Positions 1-8,002 of a stretch of DNA of 64,000 nucleotides are shown one piece after another (the stretch's first letter is position 1; each line of letters begins with the position of its first letter). The notes beneath the pieces are model-generated. The model saw only the letters and a list, made by a program, of their open reading frames with translations. It searched no databases and was not told the DNA's origin. The stretch is taken from contig JADLCM010000002.1 of NCBI GenBank assembly GCA_020847175.1, positions 145,467-209,466 of the forward strand, given 5' to 3'. Source of the DNA: Phycisphaerales bacterium (GTDB taxonomy: Bacteria; Planctomycetota; Phycisphaerae; Phycisphaerales; UBA1924). The position numbers and the translations under genes were made by a program.

Positions 1-1
1 C

Positions 2-208
2 CTTTCACCCGAGCAGTGGCAGCGCAAGGTGATGCACCCTGCCTACGGCGAGATCAGCGTGCGCCGGCTCATCGAGATGAGCACGTGGCACCTTGAGCGC
101 CACGGCTGGTTCCTCAACGCCAAGGTCGAGCGCCTGCTCGGCCCGGCGCCCGACATCGGCCCCGAGGGCACCAAGTGCGGGCGCGGCTGCGGCTGCCACG
201 GGCACTGA
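2..208 (+). CDS. DinB-family protein, C-terminal part (5' end outside window)
   Basis: Only the last 68 codons are present, read in the frame that begins at base 2 and ends at the TGA at 206-208. The visible part contains HPAYGEISVRRLIEM followed by a helix with STWHLERHG, which resembles the last helix and metal-binding histidine of DinB/YfiT-type four-helix-bundle proteins; these bind a metal through three histidines and often act as thiol-dependent S-transferases or are of unknown function. The extreme C-terminus is rich in Cys and Gly (KCGRGCGCHGH), which could bind metal. It converges on fliL with only 20 bp between the two stop codons. Family assignment is by pattern recognition on a fragment. 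Confidence 0.6.
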   Translation, partial: LSPEQWQRKVMHPAYGEISVRRLIEMSTWHLERHGWFLNAKVERLLGPAPDIGPEGTKCGRGCGCHGH

Positions 209-228
209 GCACGGTCGGGCCGGGGTGC

Positions 229-759
229 CTAGTACTCGGACGGATAGCCGTCGCATTTCGGGATCAGCACGCGCTCGAAGAACGAGTGGCCTTCGGGATC
301 TTCGCCGAGCGTTTCGTTGAGGTATGCCGTGAGCAGGCGGCTCACGGTCTGGAGGCCGGGTTCGCGCAGGTGGCTGTGCAACGCCTGGCGGAAGATCTTG
401 GCGATGCCGTCGCTGATCTCCGCCTTGCGCTGCTCGAGCTGCGCCTTGACGCCCTCGCTCTTGGACTCGCGGACCTTCACGAAGACTTCCACGTCCCAGT
501 CCCAGGTCTTGCCGCTGGAGGCGTTCTGGAAGTGGGCTTGGATGACCTGGAGTTCGACCGTGGCGTCGGCGTGGGCTTCTTCGGCGCCGACGATCTCGGC
601 GGCATGAGCCTTGTTGGCCCCCATGGTCTTGGAGACGAAAAGAAAGACCGCCGCACCTTCGACGGCCATCATCCCGGCGACGGCGAGGAGGAAGATCGGG
701 GGCTTCTTCTTCTTCGTGGTCGGCTCAGCGCCCGCAGAGGGCTTGGCTTCGTCGGACAT
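229..759 (-). CDS. fliL: Flagellar basal-body-associated protein FliL
   Basis: 176 aa, the usual FliL size. A charged Lys-rich N-terminus is followed by one membrane segment (about residues 22-43) and a periplasmic domain that ends close to the C-terminus. FliL surrounds the MotAB stator and supports torque generation. It is the last gene of the flagellar operon, 9 bp after motB, exactly where it stands in spirochaete and Bacillus clusters. In those clusters fliM normally follows; here a DinB-family gene converges from the other side, so the cluster is broken at this point. Confidence 0.88.
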   Translation of the reverse strand: MSDEAKPSAGAEPTTKKKKPPIFLLAVAGMMAVEGAAVFLFVSKTMGANKAHAAEIVGAEEAHADATVELQVIQAHFQNASSGKTWDWDVEVFVKVRESKSEGVKAQLEQRKAEISDGIAKIFRQALHSHLREPGLQTVSRLLTAYLNETLGEDPEGHSFFERVLIPKCDGYPSEY

Positions 760-768
760 GGAGAGGCC

Positions 769-1515
769 TCATGTGCCGCGCGCGTCGCGGCCTTGCCAGT
801 TGGGATCCGGGTGGAGCTCCTCCAGCAGCACCTCGGTCACCATGACCTCAACTCGGCGATTCGCCTGGGTGCCTGCACTATTTGCGCGATTGGCGACGTG
901 GGGTTCGGAGTTCCCAACCGCCACAGGCATCAAGAGTTCGCGCCGGATGCCGCACTCGTCGGCGAGAAAGTCCGCGGCGGCGCGGGCGCGTTTGAAGGAA
1001 AGGTCCGTGTAATCGAGCCCGGTGCTCTTGTCTTCGATGCCCCAGGCGTGCCCGCGGACCATCACCTTGTAGTTCTGGCCCCTGATCTTTTCGGCGAAGT
1101 CGCGGAGCGCGTCCTTGTCGCTCTCGGCGAGGGCCCACGCGCCGGCCTCGAAGCCGGCGACGCCGCCCACGGCGAAGAGTTTGCCCTCGTGGATGCGTGA
1201 AACCAGTTCATCCCGTCCGGCGGTGCCGGCGGCATTGGTATCGGACGCACTGCGTTCGTCGCCGGGCCCGGTGCGGGGGGCATTCGCCGGGTTGGGGTCG
1301 CGCCGGGTCTGTCCGCCGCGGATGATGCCGCGCCCGCCGCTGATGCTCAGCGCCTGCTGCATCGACTGGACGGCCTGGGCGTACTCGCGGGGCTTCTTGA
1401 TCTCGGAAAATGCGGCGAGGAGGATGAAGAAGCAGAGCAGGAGCGACATGAGGTCGCCGTAGGTGAGGACCCATTCGGGCACCGTCGGGTCCGGGGGCGG
1501 GGTGCGCTTGGGCAT
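769..1515 (-). CDS. motB: Flagellar motor stator protein MotB
   Basis: 248 aa. I chose the ATG at 1515 because TAGGAG, formed by the motA stop and the following bases, lies 7 nt before it; an in-frame upstream ATG lies inside motA. The N-terminus has the MotB signature VPEWVLTYGDLMSLLLCFF, a single transmembrane helix whose Asp21 corresponds to the ion-carrying aspartate of the stator. The C-terminal half is an OmpA-like peptidoglycan-binding domain (RGHAWG near the start, then NRRVEVMVTEVL near the end). Together with MotA it forms the proton- or sodium-driven stator; which ion cannot be told from sequence. Confidence 0.93.
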   Translation of the reverse strand: MPKRTPPPDPTVPEWVLTYGDLMSLLLCFFILLAAFSEIKKPREYAQAVQSMQQALSISGGRGIIRGGQTRRDPNPANAPRTGPGDERSASDTNAAGTAGRDELVSRIHEGKLFAVGGVAGFEAGAWALAESDKDALRDFAEKIRGQNYKVMVRGHAWGIEDKSTGLDYTDLSFKRARAAADFLADECGIRRELLMPVAVGNSEPHVANRANSAGTQANRRVEVMVTEVLLEELHPDPNWQGRDARGT

Positions 1516-1525
1516 GAGGGGACTC

Positions 1526-2308
1526 CTACGCGGCCTGGGCGGCTTGCTCAAAGTCGCGCCGGACACCGGGGGGCAGGTAGGTCAGGAGTTTGCTCTCGAC
1601 GATTCGGGGGTTGTCGCCGGACTGGATGCTCATGACGCCGGCGATCACGAGGTTCTTGATGAGCACCTCTTCGCCGTCGCGGGCGACGAGCTTCTCGGCG
1701 AGGGGGCCGGTGCAGCAGTTGGCGATGAGCGCGCCGTAGAGCGTGGTGAGCAGGGCGACGGCCATGCCCGGGCCGATCTTGGAGGGGTCATCCATGGAGC
1801 CGAGCATGAACACGAGGCCCATGAGCGTGCCGATCATGCCGAAGGCGGGGGCCATGCGCCCGATGGTGTCGAGGATCTTCTTGGCGTTGATGTGACGCTC
1901 GATCGAGGTCTCGACCTCGGTGTCGAGGATGGTCTTGATGAGTTCGGGGTCGGTGCCGTCCACGGCCATCTTGATGCCGCGCACGAGGAACGGATCGCGC
2001 ATGTCCTTGACGTGGTTCTCCAGGGCGAGGATGCCCTCGCGCCGGGCAACTTCGGCGAACTTCACGATGTCCTTGATGAGCTCGGCGGGGTTGAGGGGCT
2101 TGTGCAGGACGGTCTTGAGCACGACCTTGTGCAGCTTGAAGACGTTGCCGAGCGGGTAGCAGATGATGATCGCCCCGAGGGTGCCGCCGAAGACGATGAT
2201 GATGCTCGGCACGTCGATCAGGGCGACGAGATCGCCCCCGCCCATGACGGCGGAGACAAGCATCGCGACCACCGCGATGACGAGCCCGGCGATAGTTCCG
2301 ATATCCAC
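1526..2308 (-). CDS. motA: Flagellar motor stator protein MotA
   Basis: 260 aa, typical MotA length. Two N-terminal membrane segments (about 5-24 and 30-52) precede a cytoplasmic loop carrying EVARREGILALE, the region that contacts FliG, and two further membrane segments with APAFGMIGTLMGLV and GMAVALLTTLYGALIAN. These are the best conserved MotA motifs. It sits between flbD and motB; the motB ribosome-binding site overlaps its stop codon, so the stator pair is probably translationally coupled. Confidence 0.95.
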   Translation of the reverse strand: MDIGTIAGLVIAVVAMLVSAVMGGGDLVALIDVPSIIIVFGGTLGAIIICYPLGNVFKLHKVVLKTVLHKPLNPAELIKDIVKFAEVARREGILALENHVKDMRDPFLVRGIKMAVDGTDPELIKTILDTEVETSIERHINAKKILDTIGRMAPAFGMIGTLMGLVFMLGSMDDPSKIGPGMAVALLTTLYGALIANCCTGPLAEKLVARDGEEVLIKNLVIAGVMSIQSGDNPRIVESKLLTYLPPGVRRDFEQAAQAA

Positions 2309-2326
2309 GGGTGCTCTCCTCGCGAC

Positions 2327-2578
2327 CTAAACGGCGTGGCGGGTATCGACCCCCGGCGGCGCGGGGTTGACGGCGAGGGGCGGGTTGGCGGGCATGAGGG
2401 TGCGGAGGCTGCGGCGGTAGTCGAGCACCCGGCGCACCACCTCGTCGAGGGGTTCGCGCACCACGTTGTGGTCGCCGTTGATGAGCGTGATGACGGTGTC
2501 GGGGTGCTGCTCGATGGAGCGGATCAGCTCGGCATTGAGGACGAACCCCTGGCCGTTGAGTCGGCTGAGATGGATCAC
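2327..2578 (-). CDS. flbD: Flagellar FlbD/SwrD family protein
   Basis: 83 aa. The first 55 residues match the small FlbD/SwrD family: MIHLSRLNGQGFVLN, then a predicted strand with DTVITLINGD and an REPLDEVVRRVLDYRR helix. In Bacillus the homologue SwrD increases flagellar torque, acting on stator function; this is not the unrelated Caulobacter regulator of the same name. The C-terminal 28 residues are Pro-rich and probably disordered. Its place between flgE and motA is the same as in Borrelia. Confidence 0.85.
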   Translation of the reverse strand: MIHLSRLNGQGFVLNAELIRSIEQHPDTVITLINGDHNVVREPLDEVVRRVLDYRRSLRTLMPANPPLAVNPAPPGVDTRHAV

Positions 2579-2651
2579 GCCTGGCCCTCCCGAGAACCCC
2601 GGGGGCTATCGGCGAGCGCGGGGCGGGGCTGAAGGCGGGCCGGACGCGCGG

Positions 2652-4406
2652 CTAGCGGATGAGGCTGAGCAGTTCGTCCATGAGGTCGGAGGTGGTGCGG
2701 ATCACGCGCGAAGACGCGTTGTAGCCCGTGGAGGCGAGAACCAGGTTGATGAACTCGCGTCCGATATCGACGTTGGAGAGCTCGAGCGCGCCCGAAACAA
2801 TCTCTCCCGAGCCCAGCAATCCGGGCTCGGTGACGGTGGGCTGGCCGGAGTCGGCGCCCACGCGGTAGAGGTTGCCGCCCTCGTCCACGAGGCCTTCCTT
2901 GTTCTGAAAGACCGCCATGAGCACCTGCCCGAGTGGACGGATGGCGGTGTTGCTGAACGAGCCGTAGATGATGCCGTCGCGCCCGATGGAGAACGACTCC
3001 AGGGTGCCGATGGGGGCGCCGTCGCGGAAGACCGCCGCCACCTGGCTGGTGGAGTCTGCGAGGGCGGTAACCCCCCCGTTCTCGTAGACGAAGGCAAGGT
3101 TGAAGGCGAGCGGAGATTCCGCGCCGGTGCCGTCGCGCGCCACCGAGACCGAAACCGGCGCGGAGTCGCTCAGTCGCCCGGACGAATCGAAGGAGAGTTC
3201 CCCGGTGCCGATGGAGAGCGCGGTGCCGGTGTCGTCGGCGCTGGAGAGGTCGTAGCGCCAGGTGGTGCCGCCCCCGTCCTTGGAGACCAGCGTGAGCGTG
3301 ACGTCCACCTCCACCTGGTTGCCGAGAGAGTCAAAGGCGGTGAAAGTCGTGCGGACGCTCTCTCCGTCTGCGGCGGCGGTGGTGGAGAGATCGAAGGGGG
3401 CGCGGACGAACGTGCCGGAATCGTCGAAGAGGCGCAGATCGGCGGACTCGATATCGAGGTCGCTGCTCGCCCCGGTGTTCCCCACGAGGGTGAGTTCGCC
3501 GGTCTCGGTATCGAGGGAGAGCCCGGAAGTGTTGCCGTCGGGGTTGGCGGCGCCGGCCTGGATTCCGAGCGCACCTTCGAGAAACGACATGAGGTCGGCG
3601 AGCGTGGTCGCGGCCTCGATGAGCAGGCTGGCCGACGGGACGGTCTGGCCGCCCTTGCGCGCGCCGGTGAGGGTGAGGGTCTGCCCTTCGGCGAAGAGGG
3701 GCGTGTCGGAGCCGGGGAGGAGCGGATCTTCGATTTCGACGAGCAGGCTGGCTTCCTCCAGCACGTTGGGCGCGGTCGGGGGCACGGTGGCGGTCGAGAT
3801 GAGCGTGAAGCCGCCGGATTCGCTGGCGCCGAGGCGGGCGATGGTGCCGCGCTGGGCGACGTCGCCCGAGGCGTTGAGATTGCCCGCGAGGCGGACCTCC
3901 GTGGTGGATTCGGCGAGCGTGACCTGCCCGATCGGGATGGAGAGCGTCGTGGGTTCGCCCACGAGAAGGTCGTAGTTCTCATCGACCGGGTAGCCGAGAA
4001 CCTGGTCTCCGGAGACGGTCGTGAGGTGGTAGTTGGAATCAAAGGTGAAGTTGCCGGCGCGCGAGTAGCGCGTGTTTCCGTCGCGGTTGATGATGAAAAA
4101 GCCCTCGCCGTCGATGGCGAGGTCTCGCGGGTTTCCGGTGGCGGAGATGGTGCCGCCGGTGAAGTCGCGCTGCGTGGCGGAGACCTGGACGCCCATGCCG
4201 ATCTGCGTGGGGTTGGTGCCGCCGGACGTGTCGCTGGGCGGGGCGCCGATGGACACGGTGCGCGAGATGGCGCTGGAAAAGGCGAGCCGGGCCGACTTGT
4301 AGCCCGTCGTGTTGACGTTGGCGATGTTGTTGCCGATCACGTCAATGGCGCGGGCCTGGGCATTGAGCCCGCTGAGGCCGGTGAAGAGAGCAACGGTGGA
4401 AGCCAT
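2652..4406 (-). CDS. flgE: Flagellar hook protein FlgE
   Basis: 584 aa, longer than the roughly 400 aa of enteric FlgE, as is common for hooks with extra surface domains. The N-terminus (FTGLSGLNAQARAIDVIGNN, then IANVNTTGYKSARLAF) is the conserved rod/hook D0-D1 helix; the C-terminus (INLVLASTGYNASSRVIRTT) is its partner helix. Between them lies a Ser/Thr/Gly-rich variable region. Size and position next to flgD identify it as the hook subunit rather than rod proteins FlgF or FlgG. Confidence 0.92.
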   Translation of the reverse strand: MASTVALFTGLSGLNAQARAIDVIGNNIANVNTTGYKSARLAFSSAISRTVSIGAPPSDTSGGTNPTQIGMGVQVSATQRDFTGGTISATGNPRDLAIDGEGFFIINRDGNTRYSRAGNFTFDSNYHLTTVSGDQVLGYPVDENYDLLVGEPTTLSIPIGQVTLAESTTEVRLAGNLNASGDVAQRGTIARLGASESGGFTLISTATVPPTAPNVLEEASLLVEIEDPLLPGSDTPLFAEGQTLTLTGARKGGQTVPSASLLIEAATTLADLMSFLEGALGIQAGAANPDGNTSGLSLDTETGELTLVGNTGASSDLDIESADLRLFDDSGTFVRAPFDLSTTAAADGESVRTTFTAFDSLGNQVEVDVTLTLVSKDGGGTTWRYDLSSADDTGTALSIGTGELSFDSSGRLSDSAPVSVSVARDGTGAESPLAFNLAFVYENGGVTALADSTSQVAAVFRDGAPIGTLESFSIGRDGIIYGSFSNTAIRPLGQVLMAVFQNKEGLVDEGGNLYRVGADSGQPTVTEPGLLGSGEIVSGALELSNVDIGREFINLVLASTGYNASSRVIRTTSDLMDELLSLIR

Positions 4407-4471
4407 GAGAACTCCGGCTTGGGGTTGGGCGACCTGGGCGATTCCTCGCCGCCTTCGCCCCGGGATGCGGT

Positions 4472-4954
4472 TCAGGCGCTCCGCGCCGCGGCGAGCGCAC
4501 GGATCAGCGATGCGCTCAGAGGAGACTGGGGACCGGCGAGCACCTCGGCGTCGCCCGGCGCGGCGGCGGACTGGGCGCCCGCGTCCACCAGCGCATCGAT
4601 GCCGGTGGTGACATCGCCGAGCCGCGAGTCAACGACACCGGTGATGCGCCGGGCCGCCACGTCGAGGCGCAGCAGCAGGCCGTCAAGACGCACGAGCGCC
4701 TGGCTCGCGCCGGCCCCGGCGGCCCGGTCGGCGGCGTCCTGGAGCCGGGACATCTGCTCCGCGGTGAGTGCGAGGGGAAGGGCGGGGTCGATCTCCACGG
4801 GATCGCCGGTCGTGAGTTCACCCTCCTGCGCCTGGCGCAGAAGGCTCTCGAATGAGGGCGCCGCACCCGCGGCGGGCGCGGCGGGTGTACCCGTGACGCG
4901 CTCGATGAGCCGCGCGCCGGCGCCGATGAGTTTGAGGGCCGAGAATGGGTCCAC
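4472..4954 (-). CDS. Unrecognised protein of the flagellar hook operon
   Basis: 160 aa, not recognised. It starts with an amphipathic helix (MDPFSALKLIGAGARLIERV), then an Ala/Pro linker, then a long helical part with heptad-like Leu spacing (LVRLDGLLLRLDVAARRITG) and an Ala-rich tail. There is no signal peptide or membrane segment, so it is probably cytoplasmic or exported with the hook proteins. It lies 3 bp after flgD and 65 bp before flgE on the same strand, which makes a hook-related role likely (export chaperone or assembly factor). Spirochaete and Bacillus clusters have no gene here as far as I know. Confidence 0.75.
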   Translation of the reverse strand: MDPFSALKLIGAGARLIERVTGTPAAPAAGAAPSFESLLRQAQEGELTTGDPVEIDPALPLALTAEQMSRLQDAADRAAGAGASQALVRLDGLLLRLDVAARRITGVVDSRLGDVTTGIDALVDAGAQSAAAPGDAEVLAGPQSPLSASLIRALAAARSA

Positions 4955-4957
4955 GGC

Positions 4958-5383
4958 TTACGCCTCCTCGTCAGAGGCGCCCAGGGCGCCGACGATCTCG
5001 TCCACGCCGCTCATGGGCACGCGGTCGCCCGAGTCGAGCATGAGCACCGCGCCGCTGCCGGTCTTGGAGACGCTCACGACCTCACCCGTGACTCGGCTCT
5101 GCGACTCGCTGACCCCGGAGATGAACTTGCCGATGAGTCCGCTCGCCGCGGAGAGTTCGCTCTGGCCCACCAAGGCGGTGAGGCGGTCCTGGAGGTCAAC
5201 ATCGGACTGGATCGAGCGGATATCGGAGAGCTGGTTGAGCAGCGTGGTGGTGTCGTTGGGCTTGAGGGGGTCCTGGGCCGAGAGCTCGGCGAAGATGATC
5301 TTCATGAACTCATCCGAGGAGAGTGCGGAAAAGCCCTGTCCGGTGACGCCGGCGGCGCTGGACGAGGCGGAGATGGCGCTCAT
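4958..5383 (-). CDS. flgD: Flagellar hook-capping protein FlgD
   Basis: 141 aa, the short form of FlgD. The N-terminal capping domain is clear: FMKIIFAELSAQDPLKPND followed by LLNQLSDIRSIQS. The remaining 60 residues form a small beta domain (GEVVSVSKTGSGAVLMLDSG); the full Tudor/FnIII C-terminal pair of enteric FlgD is missing, as in many non-proteobacterial forms. FlgD caps the growing hook and guides FlgE polymerisation. It follows fliK by 27 bp. Confidence 0.9.
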   Translation of the reverse strand: MSAISASSSAAGVTGQGFSALSSDEFMKIIFAELSAQDPLKPNDTTTLLNQLSDIRSIQSDVDLQDRLTALVGQSELSAASGLIGKFISGVSESQSRVTGEVVSVSKTGSGAVLMLDSGDRVPMSGVDEIVGALGASDEEA

Positions 5384-5410
5384 GGCGGGCCTTTCGAGTG
5401 GTGGGGTGCT

Positions 5411-6622
5411 TCAGACGAGCGCATCGACGCGGATCGCGCCGGAGGCGTCAACCGTGAGGGGCATGGAAACCTCAGCGCCGACGTGGAGCGGCCCCGCGTC
5501 ATCCTCGGAAGCATGACCCGAGCCGGCGCGCTCCCGGGGAGTGTGCGAACCCTCGCCCGGGTGTCCCTGCGCATCGGCGCCGAGACTCCTGGCCTCGGCG
5601 TCCCCCGAGGCGACGACATCGACGCTCGCGACCTCAAGTCCCTTGGCGGTCAGCGCCTGGTGCAGTGCCGGGGCCGCGCTCCGCAGCAGCCGGGCCGCGT
5701 CCTCGCTCGACGCCTCGATTCGGGCGCGGACCGTCGAGTCGCGCACGTCGAGGCGGACGTGGACCGCGCCGAGGGACTCGGGACGCAGCGTGATCGATGC
5801 GCCGCCCTGTCCGGCCCGGAGCGCCGTCGCGAGCGCCCGCGCAAGTTGAACCTCCACGGTTTCGGTCGTGCGCGGGGCGGCGTGCGGCCTGGCCTCGGCG
5901 GCGCGGGCCGCTCGGCGCGAAGCGCCGGCGCCGCGGATGTCGGGGGCGGGGCCGCTCGCCGGGTGCACCGTCTTGGCGGACGTGGGGGCGCCGGCCGCGG
6001 CGCGTGATGCAGCCTGCACGGCGGGTCCGGTGCGCGATGCCGGGGCCACCGGAACGCCGGCCTGCGGGGGCGGGTTCACGGCCCCCGCGCTGCGGGCGGC
6101 GCCCTGCCCGAACGTTGCCGGCGCGGACTGCGCGGGAGCTGCGGGTGAGGACAGGGCCGCGTGCGCACGGGCGGGAGCGGGGCTTGACGCGGCGCGAGTC
6201 TCTGCGACCTTGCCCGTGACCGGGCCGGCCCGGTCCGAGCTTCCCCGGGCACGCGGAGCAACGCGCGGCGCGGGGCGATCAGACTCCTGGGGCGGGGGCT
6301 TGGGGGCATCGTCCGCGCGCAGCGGGTTCGGGTCGATTGAACCCGGCGCGAGGTCGCGTTCGTCGCGCAATGGTGATTCCGGGGCCGGATCGGCGGGCTC
6401 ATCGCGCCTGGGCTTGTGCGATTCGGGGTCGGCGGGCCTGGCGACGCTCTGCACCGCGCTGGCCTTCTGGGCTCGCGTCGCATCGGGGCTGGTAAAGGCG
6501 GCGAAGAGGCTGCTCAGGAACGCGCCCGTCACGTCCTCCAAGGGGCGCTCGTCAGGGCGGCTCTGGGGCCGAGGCAGACTCGGCGCACGGCCTGATGGAG
6601 CGGTTTGAATGCCGGTCGTCAT
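5411..6622 (-). CDS. fliK: Flagellar hook-length control protein FliK
   Basis: 403 aa. The first two thirds are Pro/Ala/Ser-rich and low in predicted structure, as expected for the secreted ruler part. The conserved C-terminal domain, about residues 255-340, contains LARALATALRAGQGGASITL and then RPESLGAVHVRLDVRD, the Flg_hook domain that switches export specificity when the hook is complete. The start ATG overlaps the stop of the upstream motE-like gene (ATGA), indicating coupling. Low-complexity sequence prevents assignment by the N-terminus alone. Confidence 0.88.
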   Translation of the reverse strand: MTTGIQTAPSGRAPSLPRPQSRPDERPLEDVTGAFLSSLFAAFTSPDATRAQKASAVQSVARPADPESHKPRRDEPADPAPESPLRDERDLAPGSIDPNPLRADDAPKPPPQESDRPAPRVAPRARGSSDRAGPVTGKVAETRAASSPAPARAHAALSSPAAPAQSAPATFGQGAARSAGAVNPPPQAGVPVAPASRTGPAVQAASRAAAGAPTSAKTVHPASGPAPDIRGAGASRRAARAAEARPHAAPRTTETVEVQLARALATALRAGQGGASITLRPESLGAVHVRLDVRDSTVRARIEASSEDAARLLRSAAPALHQALTAKGLEVASVDVVASGDAEARSLGADAQGHPGEGSHTPRERAGSGHASEDDAGPLHVGAEVSMPLTVDASGAIRVDALV

Positions 6623-7386
6623 GTCCGCGGGCTTTCCGGGGCGCGGTCGAGCATGCCGCGCGTCCGGATGCGTTCCAGCAATTCGGCTGCCAAGCGAGGC
6701 TGGTCCTTGGCGATCTCTGCGATGATCTTGACCCGGGTGCGGTCGGGCAGCGCGTTGAGGTAGGCGACCGCGCGAACCATGCCGTCTTCGCGCAGTTCCC
6801 GCCCGTCAACGGGCGCAGCACCGGCGCTCACGCCGGTGAGTTCGGGGGCCTTGGCCGGCCCGCCGTCGATGAGGGCGAGAAGAAGCGAGGCCGCGTCTGA
6901 CGCCTTGAGGCCTTCGAGAGTCTTGACCGCCTTGCGGAACTGTCGCCCGCCGTCGATCTCTGCGATGCGTCGGTTCTCGGCCTCAAACGACTGGCGCTCG
7001 GCAAGAAACTGGCTGCGATCGCGCTCAAAGGTCGCGATCTCGCGGAGCAGGCTTTGGCGCAGGTCCTGCGTCTGGCGCTGCAGCATCTGCGCGCGCTGGC
7101 GGTCGATTTCGCTCATCTCCAGGCGGACGGAGAGCAACTCGGCGCTGCTCAGGGCGATGCCCCGGTCGCCTTCGGCGCTGGCGGCGGCGGTCCGGCCTTC
7201 CGCCTCGGCAGCCTCGGCCGCTTCGCGGGCCTTCTGAGCGGCAGTTGTCTCGCCGAGCAGCACTTTCACCGCCCGAAGCCGGTCGGCATCGAGTCGTCCG
7301 CTCGAAACAAGCCATCCCACCAGCCCGGCAATGGCCATGAGGTTGGCCAGGGCGAGGATGCAGATCAGGGTCCAGAGCTTCTTCAT
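6619..7386 (-). CDS. MotE/YlxF/FlbB-type flagellar protein
   Basis: 255 aa. One N-terminal membrane anchor (about residues 4-28) is followed by a long Ala/Glu/Arg/Gln-rich coiled coil (about 45-150) and a C-terminal helical domain with YLNALPDRTRVKIIAEIAKD and AAELLERIRTRG, the MgtE-N-like fold seen in MotE. The position between fliJ and fliK is that of ylxF in Bacillus and flbB in Borrelia. FlbB builds the periplasmic collar and recruits stators in spirochaetes; MotE is a chaperone of a motor protein in rhizobia. It overlaps fliJ and fliK by 4 bp each, so all three are translationally coupled. Confidence 0.8.
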   Translation of the reverse strand: MKKLWTLICILALANLMAIAGLVGWLVSSGRLDADRLRAVKVLLGETTAAQKAREAAEAAEAEGRTAAASAEGDRGIALSSAELLSVRLEMSEIDRQRAQMLQRQTQDLRQSLLREIATFERDRSQFLAERQSFEAENRRIAEIDGGRQFRKAVKTLEGLKASDAASLLLALIDGGPAKAPELTGVSAGAAPVDGRELREDGMVRAVAYLNALPDRTRVKIIAEIAKDQPRLAAELLERIRTRGMLDRAPESPRT

Positions 7387-7859
7387 GGCTTCAACTCGTT
7401 CAGTTCGGGGCGGCCAGCCCGCATCGTCGAGAGGTCATCCTGGCCTGCCTGCTCGCGCCGCGCGCCGTCCGCGAGCCATTCCGCGAAGCGGCGTTCGCGG
7501 AGCAGCTCCACCGCCTTGCGCCGGGCTGCGGCGTGGGCGAGCTCGCTCCGGGCCCGCGCCAGGCGTTCCATCACGCCCGAAAGGTCGAGCGCCAGCCGCC
7601 GGAGGCGGCGCACCGCATCCACGGAAGCGGCGGCCTGCGCCCGAACCGCAGCGAATGCCGTGCCGGACGATCCGGCCCCGGGGGCGAGCCGGTCGCGAAG
7701 GTCCCCCCGCTCGGCGCTCAGCATCGACTCGTGCCGCTCCACCTGGGCCTCAATGTCGAGGCGCTGCCGTTCGAGCTCGGCGACGCGGCGCTGGTGCTCG
7801 CGCTCTTCGCGGCGACGCATCTCCAGAACCGGCTCAAGGGTGAAGCGGAACCTGGCCAT
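7383..7859 (-). CDS. fliJ: Flagellar export chaperone FliJ
   Basis: 158 aa, normal FliJ length. It begins MARFRFTLEPVLEMRRREER, the classic FliJ opening, and is almost entirely an antiparallel coiled coil rich in Arg, Glu and Ala. FliJ sits in the central pore of the FliI hexamer and links it to the FlhA export gate. A 143-bp gap separates it from fliI; I see no gene in that gap. Confidence 0.88.
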   Translation of the reverse strand: MARFRFTLEPVLEMRRREEREHQRRVAELERQRLDIEAQVERHESMLSAERGDLRDRLAPGAGSSGTAFAAVRAQAAASVDAVRRLRRLALDLSGVMERLARARSELAHAAARRKAVELLRERRFAEWLADGARREQAGQDDLSTMRAGRPELNELKP

Positions 7860-8002
7860 GGGGGGTGGAGGGGGCGGTGTGACGACGATGCAGGGAGACT
7901 GACGGGGGGCGGGATGACGCCGGTGCGTATCTCAGGACAATTCAGGGGGCGGGCAGAGTGGGACGGCTCACGGGCCGGGCTGAGGCCTTGCGAACGAGGG
8001 GT

